DNA from: Buddleja alternifolia
Taxonomy: Eukaryota > Streptophyta > Magnoliopsida > Lamiales > Scrophulariaceae
DNA length: 64,000 bases
Reading direction: 5' to 3'
Assembly: GCA_019426215.1 (NCBI GenBank)
Contig: CM033400.1
Location: forward strand, 27,264,568-27,328,567
This document shows, in pieces, positions 25,150-36,055 of the stretch. Within the stretch, counting starts at the first letter, position 1, and each line of letters begins with the position of its first letter. The notes beneath the pieces are model-generated. The model was not told where the DNA came from and ran no database searches. It saw only the letters and a list, made by a program, of their open reading frames with translations. The position numbers and the translations under genes are program-made.

Positions 25150-25546
25150 TGTAGGGTTTGATGGAGGAAGAGATTGTTTGATTTTGATCTAAATGTAATT
25201 AACCTTTCATCTTAAAAATAGTGATTATATAGTTAAAGGTAAAGGTTAACTTTAACTTTAATTTTAACTTTAATTAATTAATTCTTTAACTTTAACTTTA
25301 ACTTTAACACAGTCACATGACTCTTGAAATTAAAGGACACGGCGGTTGAGTAAAAAATGTCTGCTGAGTAAAACCAGACATGTCTTCTCTTCCATATATA
25401 TAGATATAGATAATCTCAAGATCTTTCATCGAGATAAGGAAACAACTTAACTTTAACTTTAACTTTAATTAATTAATTCTTTAAAAAAAATCTCTTGACA
25501 TTAAAGCGAACACAGTCACATGACTCTTGAAATTAAAGGACACGGG
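25150..25546. repeat. (AACTTT)n hexamer and array-flanking module
   Basis: A TTAACT/AACTTT hexamer tract (25237-25318 and 25447-25475) surrounds a segment containing ggacacggcggttgagt, atgtctgctgagtaaaacc and the word cacagtcacatgactcttg. The same module recurs right of the array at 34755-35040, and partly at 37238-37290. It therefore flanks the tandem array on both sides. Confidence 0.85.
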
Positions 25547-27700
25547 GGCATCTGGTGTACACCATCAAACACTCGGACTCGGTGCAATTTTCATTCTCCT
25601 CTTATTCTAGGGTAAGCCTCTTTTATGAAACGAATTTGCACATTGTTTGTTAGTAATTTGTTAGTAATTAATAAATATTTGTGTTACACATATGAGATAT
25701 AATTTTGGCGATTATAATCAAAGGAATAAACTATGTGTATATATATATATATATATAATTTACAAAATAAAATTTATGGGTATGAAAAGTCAGACAAATA
25801 AAATAGTTGAGTGAAACTAGACACATAGGGCTATCAACAAATATATGACACATAATCACGAGATGTCTAAAACAAAGCAGTTTTCCATTCACAAATAAAA
25901 TAGTTGAGTGAAACTAGACACATAGAAAGCTCGGATTTATTTTTTTTCATTTCAAATCTTTGTAAGCTTATTATTTTTTTACTTTAATGTTTGTAAGCTT
26001 AATAAAAACTTAATCACAAACTATTTTTTGTGATAAAATCAACTGGCCACGACTTTGATTGTTAATACTCAATTTTCTTGTAGTATTTGAATCAAGAGAA
26101 ATTGGAATTGCTTAACTTTAACTTTAACTTTAACTTTAACTTTAATTAATATAAGACAAGGTTTATGACATTTGCTTAGTTACTCATTTTGAACTATACA
26201 ACAATTAAATAACGAGTGTAATTCATTTGCCGCGTGATTAATTTGATTCAGCCAAACTCCGTTTACCGCATGTGACATCCACCCTTTGAGAGTAAATTTG
26301 TCAAATTCAGAAGGTAACAAGTTAATTAAGGGCTGATTCACTTTTCTAATGGTTTAACCAAAGAAGTTAGTCAAAGATAACACAAAGATCGACCATGATT
26401 CTTGATGGTAGTGGAATCTAATTAAATTCATAAGATTTGTTTCCTTGTGCTAGTGAAACCATGGGTGGAAATTAAAGCTCTTATAAGGTCATTTAATGCT
26501 CCAGAAAGTGGAATAATTAGCTATATGTAGGTAAGACAAATTAAAGTGAATAATATATAGTTCATATTTTTGGAGAAGATTCTCTTATCCCAATTCAAGT
26601 ATACTATTCCGGTCTACAGAAATTTTTGGTGCCTCATGGTGGTCACCTTCAACAAGATAGCAATATATTCAACACGTGGAAATCCAGGTTATGCTCGAAA
26701 AGATACTTTCTTTTATTTTATAAGTAAAGAAAAATTAGTAGGAAAAGCCATAAGAAGAATAAAAATTACATGGATACAAGTATTCCATGCTAAGATCTCA
26801 CACTACAAAAAAATAAGACATTAGTGACAAAATGTCAAAGTGACAATATCGTAGTTGTCACTAATTATAAATTTTAATGACATAACTTTTGTTTTGTCAC
26901 TAAAATAGCTTTACATGTTTAATAGTGATAATATTTGTTTGAAGTTATCACTCTTGATAATTAATGACAAGAAAATTGTTTGTCACTAGTAAGTAGTAAC
27001 AATTAGTGACACACTTTTTGTGACAACTTAATGACAACAATTTTGATTGTCACTCTATTTGTGTTGTCACTATACATGTGTCATTAATTGTCAAGAGTGA
27101 TAACTTTTAAAATACTCTTGTCATTAAAAATTCTTATTGTGACAAAACAAAAATTATTGTCACTCATTATATATATCTAGTGACAATTTTAAAATTGTCA
27201 CTTCAAATTTTGTCACAAATATTACTTTTTGTTGTAGTGTAACCACAACAAAATATAATGTTGAAGTGACAATATCTAAATTGTCACTAAAATGAGGTAC
27301 AATAACTTTTTATTTTGTCATAATAATGACAACACAAATAGAGCGATAAACTTTATGTCACAAACATTTATCGCTAATTGTCAATAGTATTGATAAAAAC
27401 ACTTATGAACAGTAATCAAAAGTGACAATTTGTATACAAGTCTTTTTTTTTCCTCGGTTGAAGTACACAGTTCTTGTTACTACTGCACATGAGAGAACTA
27501 TTTTGTGACAAAATAAAAATATTGTTACTTAATAATTAATTATGTAATTAGTGACAAATCAATATTGTCACTATTTTTTTTTTTTTTTTGAGCGAGAGGA
27601 GAATTAAGAAGTGGTTTAGAAAATTAAAATTAGCAACAAATCATAATCTTGATGAACTCTAAACTTAACAGATGGGCTGCAACAAAACTTGCTACACGGT
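25547..27700 (+). repeat. Array unit 1
   Basis: The first and most divergent full unit. It contains a frame at 26570-26824 of 84 codons that recurs, altered by indels, in the other units. The indels change its N-terminal half (compare 28775-28978 and 30885-31142), so it is not under obvious coding constraint. Confidence 0.93.
26801..27239. mobile_element. CACTA-like foldback element in array unit 1
   Basis: It starts CACTACAAAAAAATAAG and ends ATTACTTTTTGTTGTAGTG, so the ends form an inverted repeat of the CACTA type. The 439-bp interior is a dense series of ttgtcactaa and ttagtgacaa words in both orientations. The 3-bp flanks (tca and taa) do not match. More of the same words follow to about 27580, so a second, broken copy probably lies next to it. 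Confidence 0.7.
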
Positions 27701-29860
27701 GGCATCTGGTGTACACCATCAAACACTCGGACTCGGTGCAATTTTCATTCTCCTCTTATTCTAGGGTAAGCCCCTTTTATGAAACGAATTTGCACATTGT
27801 TTGTTAGTAATTTGTTAGTAATTAATAAATATTGTGTTACACATATGAGATATAATTTTGGCGATTATAATCAAAGGAATAAACTATGTGTGTATATATA
27901 TATATAATTTACAAAATAAATTTATGGGTATGAAAAGTCAGACAAATAAAATAGTTGAGTGAAACTAGACACATAGGGCTATCAACAAATATATAACACA
28001 TAATCACGAGATGTCTAAAACAAAGCAGTTTTCCATTCACAAATAAAATAGTTGAGTGAAACTAGACACATAGAAAGCTCGGATTTATTTTTTTTCATTT
28101 CAAATCTTTGTAAGCTTATTATTTTTTTACTTTAATCTTTGTAAACTTAATAAAAACTTAATCACAAACTGTTTTTTGTGATAAAATCAACTGGCCACGA
28201 CTTTGATTGTTAATACTCAATTTTCTTGTAGTATTTGAATCAAGAGAAATTGGCATTGCTTAACTTTAACTTTAACTTTAACTTAAACTTTAATTAATAT
28301 AAGACAAGGTTTATGACATTTGCTTAGTTACTCATTTTGAACTGTACAACAATTAAATAACGAGTGTAATTCATTTGCCGCGTGATTAATTTAGATTCAG
28401 CCAAACTCCGTTTACCGCATGTGACATCCACCCTTTGAGAGTAAATTTGTCAAATTCAGAAGGTAACAAGTTAATTTAGGGCTGATTCACTTTTCTAATG
28501 GTTTAACCAAAGAAGTTAGTCAAAGATAACACAAGATCGACCATGATTCTTGATGGTAGTGGAATCTAATTAAATTCATAAAGATTTGTTTCCTTGTGCT
28601 AGTGAAACCATGGGTGGAAATTAAAGCTCTTATAAGGTCATTTAATGCTCCAAGAAAGTGGAATAATTAGCTATATGTAGGTAAGACAAATTAAAGTGAA
28701 TAATATATAGTTCATATTTTTGGAGAAGATTCTCTTATCCCAATTCAAGTATACTATTCCGGTCTACAAGAATTTTGGTGGTGCCTCATGGTGGTCACCT
28801 TCAACAAGATAGCAATATATATTCAACACGTGGAAATCCATGTTATGCTCGAAAAGATACTTTCTTTTATTTTATAAGTAAAGAAAAATTAGTAGGAAAA
28901 GCCATAAGAAGAATAAAAATTACATGGATACAAGTATTCCATGCTAAGATCTCACACTACAAAAAAATAAGACATTAGTGACAAAATGTCAAAGTGACAA
29001 TATCGTAGTTGTCACTAATTATAAATTTTTAATGACAATAACTTTTGTTTTGTCACTAAAATAGGCTTTACATGTTTAATAGTGATAATATTTGTTTGAA
29101 GTTATCACTCTTGATAATTAATGACAAGAAAATTGTTTGTCACTAGTAAGTAGTAACAATTAGTGACACACTTTTTGTGACAACTTAATGACAACAATTT
29201 TGATTGTCACTCTATTTGTGTTGTCACTATACATGTGTCATTAATTGTCAAGAGTGATAACTTTTAAAATACTCTTGTCATTAAAAATTCTTATTGTGAC
29301 AAAACAAAAATTATTGTCACTCATTATATATATCTAGTGACAATTTTAAAATTGTCACTTCAAATTTTGTCACAAATTACTTTTTGTTGTAGTGTAACCA
29401 CAACAAAATATAAATGTTGAAGTGACAATATCTAAATTGTCACTAAAATGAGGTACAATAACTTTTATTTTGTCATAATAATGACAACACAAATAGAGCG
29501 ATAAACTTTATGTCACTAAACATTTATCGCTAATTGTCAATAGTATTGATAAAAACACTTATGAACAGTAATCAAAAGTGACAATTTGTATACAAGTCTT
29601 TTTTTTTCCTCGGTTGAAGTACACAGTTCTTGTTACTACTGCACATGAGAGAACTATTTTTGTGACAAAATAAAAATTATTGTTACTTAATAATTAATTT
29701 ATGTAATTAGTGACAAAATCAATATTGTCACTATTTTTTTTTTTTTTTTGAGCGAGAGGAGAATTAAGAAGTGGTTTAGAAAATTAAAATTAGCAACAAA
29801 TCATAATCTTGATGAACTCTAAACTTAACAGATGGGCTGCAACAAAACTTGCTACACGGT
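27701..29860 (+). repeat. Array unit 2
   Basis: A 2160-bp full unit, nearly identical to units 3 and 4. Confidence 0.93.
28955..29394. mobile_element. CACTA-like foldback element in array unit 2
   Basis: Same position in the unit and same ends as the copy in unit 1. It has a 2-bp deletion near the right end (cacaaattac instead of cacaaatattac). Confidence 0.7.
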
Positions 29861-32023
29861 GGCATCTGGTGTACACCATCAAACACTCGGACTCGGTGCA
29901 ATTTTCATTCTCCTCTTATTCTAGGGTAAGCCCCTTTTATGAAACGAATTTGCACATTGTTTGTTAGTAATTTGTTAGTAATTAATAAATATTTGTGTTA
30001 CACATATGAGATATAATTTTGGCGATTATAATCAAAGGAATAAACTATGTGTGTATATATATATATATAATTTACAAAATAAAATTTATGGGTATGAAAA
30101 GTCAGACAAATAAAATAGTTGAGTGAAACTAGACACATAGGGCTATCAACAAATATATAACACATAATCACGAGATGTCTAAAACAAAGCAGTTTTCCAT
30201 TCACAAATAAAATAGTTGAGTGAAACTAGACACATAGAAAGCTCGGATTTATTTTTTTTCATTTCAAATCTTTGTAAGCTTATTATTTTTTTACTTTAAT
30301 CTTTGTAAACTTAATAAAAACTTAATCACAAACTGTTTTTTGTGATAAAATCAACTGGCCACGACTTTGATTGTTAATACTCAATTTTCTTGTAGTATTT
30401 GAATCAAGAGAAATTGGCATTGCTTAACTTTAACTTTAACTTTAACTTAAACTTTAATTAATATAAGACAAGGTTTATGACATTTGCTTAGTTACTCATT
30501 TTGAACTGTACAACAATTAAATAACGAGTGTAATTCATTTGCCGCGTGATTAATTTAGATTCAGCCAAACTCCGTTTACCGCATGTGACATCCACCCTTT
30601 GAGAGTAAATTTGTCAAATTCAGAAGGTAACAAGTTAATTTAGGGCTGATTCACTTTTCTAATGGTTTAACCAAAGAAGTTAGTCAAAGATAACACAAAG
30701 ATCGACCATGATTCTTGATGGTAGTGGAATCTAATTAAATTCATAAAGATTTGTTTCCTTGTGCTAGTGAAACCATGGGTGGAAATTAAAGCTCTTATAA
30801 GGTCATTTAATGCTCCAAGAAAGTGGAATAATTAGCTATATGTAGGTAAGACAAATTAAAGTGAATAATATATAGTTCATATTTTTGGAGAAGATTCTCT
30901 TATCCCAATTCAAGTATACTATTCCGGTCTACAAGAATTTTTTGGTGCCTCATGGTGGTCACCTTCAACAAGATAGCAATATATATTCAACACGTGGAAA
31001 TCCATGTTATGCTCGAAAAGATACTTTCTTTTATTTTATAAGTAAAGAAAAATTAGTAGGAAAAGCCATAAGAAGAATAAAAATTACATGGATACAAGTA
31101 TTCCATGCTAAGATCTCACACTACAAAAAAATAAGACATTAGTGACAAAATGTCAAAGTGACAATATCGTAGTTGTCACTAATTATAAATTTTTAATGAC
31201 AATAACTTTTGTTTTGTCACTAAAATAGGCTTTACATGTTTAATAGTGATAATATTTGTTTGAAGTTATCACTCTTGATAATTAATGACAAGAAAATTGT
31301 TTGTCACTAGTAAGTAGTAACAATTAGTGACACACTTTTTGTGACAACTTAATGACAACAATTTTGATTGTCACTCTATTTGTGTTGTCACTATACATGT
31401 GTCATTAATTGTCAAGAGTGATAACTTTTAAAATACTCTTGTCATTAAAAATTCTTATTGTGACAAAACAAAAATTATTGTCACTCATTATATATATCTA
31501 GTGACAATTTTAAAATTGTCACTTCAAATTTTGTCACAAATATTACTTTTTGTTGTAGTGTAACCACAACAAAATATAAATGTTGAAGTGACAATATCTA
31601 AATTGTCACTAAAATGAGGTACAATAACTTTTATTTTGTCATAATAATGACAACACAAATAGAGCGATAAACTTTATGTCACTAAACATTTATCGCTAAT
31701 TGTCAATAGTATTGATAAAAACACTTATGAACAGTAATCAAAAGTGACAATTTGTATACAAGTCTTTTTTTTTCCTCGGTTGAAGTACACAGTTCTTGTT
31801 ACTACTGCACATGAGAGAACTATTTTTGTGACAAAATAAAAATTATTGTTACTTAATAATTAATTTATGTAATTAGTGACAAAATCAATATTGTCACTAT
31901 TTTTTTTTTTTTTGAGCGAGAGGAGAATTAAGAAGTGGTTTAGAAAATTAAAATTAGCAACAAATCATAATCTTGATGAACTCTAAACTTACAGATGGGC
32001 TGCAACAAAACTTGCTACACGGT
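29861..32023 (+). repeat. Array unit 3
   Basis: A 2163-bp full unit. The recurring short frame is 85 codons here (30885-31142). Confidence 0.93.
31119..31560. mobile_element. CACTA-like foldback element in array unit 3
   Basis: Same element and same place in the unit as the copies in units 1, 2 and 4. It was amplified with the array. Confidence 0.7.
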
Positions 32024-34185
32024 GGCATCTGGTGTACACCATCAAACACTCGGACTCGGTGCAATTTTCATTCTCCTCTTATTCTAGGGTAAGCCCCTTT
32101 ATGAAACGAATTTGCACATTGTTTGTTAGTAATTGTTAGTAATTAATAAATATTTGTGTTACACATATGAGATATAATTTTGGCGATTATAATCAAAGGA
32201 ATAAACTATGTGTGTATATATATATATATAATTTACAAAAATAAAATTTATGGGTATGAAAAGTCAGACAAATAAAATAGTTGAGTGAAACTAGACACAT
32301 AGGGCTATCAACAAATATATAACACATAATCACGAGATGTCTAAAACAAAGCAGTTTTCCATTCACAAATAAAATAGTTGAGTGAAACTAGACACATAGA
32401 AAGCTCGGATTTATTTTTTTTCATTTCAAATCTTTGTAAGCTTATTATTTTTTTACTTTAATCTTTGTAAACTTAATAAAAACTTAATCACAAACTGTTT
32501 TTTGTGATAAAATCAACTGGCCACGACTTTGATTGTTAATACTCAATTTTCTTGTAGTATTTGAATCAAGAGAAATTGGCATTGCTTAACTTTAACTTTA
32601 ACTTTAACTTAAACTTTAATTAATATAAGACAAGGTTTATGACATTTGCTTAGTTACTCATTTTGAACTGTACAACAATTAAACAACGAGTGTAATTCAT
32701 TTGCCGTGTGATTAATTTAGATTCAGCCAAACTCCGTTTACCGCATGTGACATCCACCCTTTGAGAGTAAATTTGTCAAATTCAGAAGGTAACAAGTTAA
32801 TTTAGGGCTGATTCACTTTTCTAATGGTTTAACCAAAGAAGTTAGTCAAAGATAACACAAAGATCGACCATGATTCTTGATGGTAGTGGAATCTAATTAA
32901 ATTCATAAAGATTTGTTTCCTTGTGCTAGTGAAACCATGGGTGGAAATTAAAGCTCTTATAAGGTCATTTAATGCTCCAAGAAAGTGGAATAATTAGCTA
33001 TATGTAGGTAAGACAAATTAAAGTGAATAATATATAGTTCATATTTTTGGAGAAGATTCTCTTATCCCAATTCAAGTATACTATTCCGGTCTACAAGAAT
33101 TTTTGGTGCCTCATGGTGGTCACCTTCAACAAGATAGCATATATATTCAACACGTGGAAATCCATGTTATGCTCGAAAAGATACTTTCTTTTATTTTATA
33201 AGTAAAGAAAAATTAGTAGGAAAAGCCATAAGAAGAATAAAAATTACATGGATACAAGTATTCCATGCTAAGATCTCACACTACAAAAAAATAAGACATT
33301 AGTGACAAAATGTCAAAGTGACAATATCGTAGTTGTCACTAATTATAAATTTTTAATGACAATAACTTTTGTTTTGTCACTAAAATAGGCTTTACATGTT
33401 TAATAGTGATAATATTTGTTTGAAGTTATCACTCTTGATAATTAATGACAAGAAAATTGTTTGTCACTAGTAAGTAGTAACAATTAGTGACACACTTTTT
33501 GTGACAACTTAATGACAACAATTTTGATTGTCACTCTATTTGTGTTGTCACTATACATGTGTCATTAATTGTCAAGAGTGATAACTTTTAAAATACTCTT
33601 GTCATTAAAAATTCTTATTGTGACAAAACAAAAATTATTGTCACTCATTATATATATCTAGTGACAATTTTAAAATTGTCACTTCAAATTTTGTCACAAA
33701 TATTACTTTTTGTTGTAGTGTAACCACAACAAAATATAAATGTTGAAGTGACAATATCTAAATTGTCACTAAAATGAGGTACAATAACTTTTATTTTGTC
33801 ATAATAATGACAACACAAATAGAGCGATAAACTTTATGTCACTAAACATTTATCGCTAATTGTCAATAGTATTGATAAAAACACTTATGAACAGTAATCA
33901 AAAGTGACAATTTGTATACAAGTCTTTTTTTTTTCCTCGGTTGAAGTACACAGTTCTTGTTACTACTGCATATGAGAGAACTATTTTTGTGACAAAATAA
34001 AAATTATTGTTACTTAATAATTAATTTATGTAATTAGTGACAAAATCAATATTGTCACTATTTATTTATTTTTTGAGCGAGAGGAGAATTAAGAAGTGGT
34101 TTAGAAAATTAAAATTAGCAACAAATCATAATCTTGATGAACTCTAAACTTAACAGATGGGCTGCAACAAAACTTGCTACACGGT
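32024..34185 (+). repeat. Array unit 4
   Basis: A 2162-bp full unit. A small deletion near 33139 breaks the recurring short frame, which again suggests that the frame is not a gene. Confidence 0.93.
33279..33720. mobile_element. CACTA-like foldback element in array unit 4
   Basis: Same element as in the other units, with identical ends. Confidence 0.7.
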
Positions 34186-34795
34186 GGCATCTGGTGTACA
34201 CCATCAAACACTCGGACTCGGTGCAATTTTCATTCTCCTCTTATTCTAGGGTAAGCCCCTTTTATGAAACGAATTTGCACATTGTTTGTTAGTAATTTGT
34301 TAGTAATTAATAAATATTTGTGTTACACATATGAGATATAATTTTGGCGATTATAATCAAAGGAATAAACTATGTATATATATATATATATATATATAAT
34401 TTACAAAATAAAATTTATGGGTATGAAAAGTCAGACAAATAAAATAGTTGAGTGAAACTAGACACATAGGGCTATCCACAAATATATGACACATAATCAC
34501 GAGATGTCTAAAACAAAGCAGTTTTCCGTTCACAAATAAAATAGTTGAGTGAAACTAGACACATAGAAAGCTCGGATTTATTTTTTTTCATTTCAAATCT
34601 TTGTAAGCTTATTATTTTTTTACTTTAATCTTTGTAAGCTTAATAAAAACTTAATCACAAACTGTTTTTTGTGATAAAATCAACTGGCCACGACTTTGAT
34701 TGTTAATACTCAATTTTCTTGTAGTATTTGAATCAAGAGAAATTGGAATTGCTTAACTTTAACTTTAACTTTAACTTTAACTTTAACTTTAATTA
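34186..34795 (+). repeat. Array unit 5, partial
   Basis: The first ~600 bp of a unit, up to the AACTTT tract. Beyond that tract the sequence passes into the flanking module also found left of the array. The breakpoint lies in the hexamer tract. Confidence 0.88.
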
Positions 34796-35055
34796 ATTCT
34801 TTAAAAAATATCTCTTGACATTAAACCGAACATAGTCACATGACTCTTGAAATTAAAGGACACGGTGGCTGAGTAAAAAATGTCTGCTGAGTAAAACCAG
34901 ACATGTCTTCTCTTCCATATATATAGATATAGATAATCTCAAGATTTTTCATCGAGATAAGGAAACAACTTAACTTTAACTTTAACTTTAATTAATTAAT
35001 TCTTTAAAAAATTTCTTAAAAGGACATTAAACCGAACACAGTCTCAAGATTTAAT

Positions 35056-35757
35056 CATGATGTTCCTTTGATGGAGATGATAGTAAATGACCCTTTTTAT
35101 TCATCTTTCAGTCCGCCACATAACCCTGTTTTTAACATTCCAGGTAATTAAATCTGAACTTTTTTAAAAGTATTATTATTTTCAATATATACAATATATA
35201 GTTCCATTTTCATTTTCATTTTCTATGTGTTTAATTTCAGAACTATTGTGGGGCAACTCTGGGAATGAAGTGAGAACAGGATTTGAAGACCCACTAAACC
35301 ACGCGACAATGGTGACATTTGATGAGAATTTACATGTGGAGGAAGAGAAGAAAATAGTGCAAACGTTGTCGAGGGAAACGTTATCTGATATGGAGTTTAT
35401 TGATTGGAATTTTCAACCCGAATTTTCCATTTGTGAAGCTGTACTTCATGATGTTCCTTTGATGGAGATGATAGTAAATGACCCTTTTTATTCATCTTTC
35501 AGTCCGCCACATAACCCTGCTTTTAACATTTCAGGTAATTAAATTTGAACTTTTTTAAAAGTATTATTATTTTCAATATATACAATATATAGTTCCATTT
35601 TCATTTTCTTTTTGTGTTTAATTTCAGAACTATTGTGGGGCAACTCTACCAATAACGCGGCAATGGTAACATTTGATGAGAATTTACATGTGGAGAAAGA
35701 GAAGAAAATAGTTAAAAGATCAAGGAAAATAGTGCAAACTTTGTCGAGGGAAACGAT
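35056..35757 (+). repeat. 390-bp internal tandem duplication in the RKD fragment
   Basis: Positions 35056-35385 correspond to 35447-35757: exon end, intron, and start of the next exon, offset about 391 bp at the left side and less at the right because of indels. The duplication fuses a partial RWP-RK exon (through LSRET) to a second copy of the preceding exon. Both introns keep GT/AG ends (35144-35240 and 35535-35627). Confidence 0.85.
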
Positions 35758-36055
35758 TTCGCAGTATTTTTACATGCCAATACAACAAGCAGCAAAAGAA
35801 TTTAATGTAGGGGTAACCCTTTTCAAGGAAAGGTGCAGAGAATTGGGAATTAAGAGATGACCTTATAGAAAACTCAGGAGCCTTCAAACCCTAATCAAGA
35901 ATGTCCAAGAATTTGGAAAAGAGGAAGGAGATGAGAAGTTGAGAGAGTTGCAAAAATTGGAACAAGAGATGAAATTAATGGAGGAGATTCCATATATGCA
36001 ATTGGAAGAAAAAACTAAGACGTTAAGGATGAAATTTTTAAGCTTAATTACATGA
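35056..36055 (+). pseudogene. Captured RKD-type (RWP-RK domain) transcription factor gene, broken
   Basis: The exon from 35628 encodes SRETISQYFYMPIQQAAKEF, then VTLFKERCRELGIKR, the RWP-RK DNA-binding domain. A TGA at 35858-35860 replaces the Trp codon of the name-giving RWPYRKL motif. The same frame continues with PYRKLRSLQTLI and a Glu/Lys-rich coiled-coil-like tail to a stop at 36053-36055. The upstream exon (35386-35534) encodes an acidic N-terminal region; the intron (35535-35627) has GT and AG ends. A tandem duplication of part of both exons lies in front (35056-35385). RKD proteins control egg-cell and embryo gene programmes in plants. This copy lacks a clear start and carries the stop, so it is a transduplicated fragment in the CACTA element, opposite in strand to the transposase genes. 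Confidence 0.85.

Larger units (their letters stand above)
25547..34795 (+). repeat. Tandem array of 2.16-kb units (four full, one partial)
   Basis: Units begin at ggcatctggtgtacaccatc: 25547, 27701, 29861, 32024 and a partial copy at 34186. Their lengths are 2154, 2160, 2163 and 2162 bp. Units 2 to 4 differ only by scattered 1-2-bp changes; unit 1 and the partial unit are slightly more divergent. Each unit holds, in order, the block shared with the F-box 3' flank, a TA repeat, two copies of ttgagtgaaactagacacat, an AACTTT tract, a short open segment, and a CACTA-like foldback element. No known gene domain is visible in it. Confidence 0.95.

Noticed and set aside
26801..27239. Perfect transposon copy with target duplication
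   Set aside because: The 3-bp flanks tca and taa do not match, so the ends are CACTA-like but the insertion cannot be proven at this site.
25547..34795. CRISPR-like or centromeric satellite array
   Set aside because: The units are 2.16 kb long with internal transposon sequence, not short repeats with unique spacers, and only four to five copies lie inside one transposon.
35858..35860. TGA in the RWP-RK motif as a recoded codon
   Set aside because: No recoding signal is known for plant nuclear genes. A simple nonsense mutation of TGG in a pseudogene is the plain explanation.
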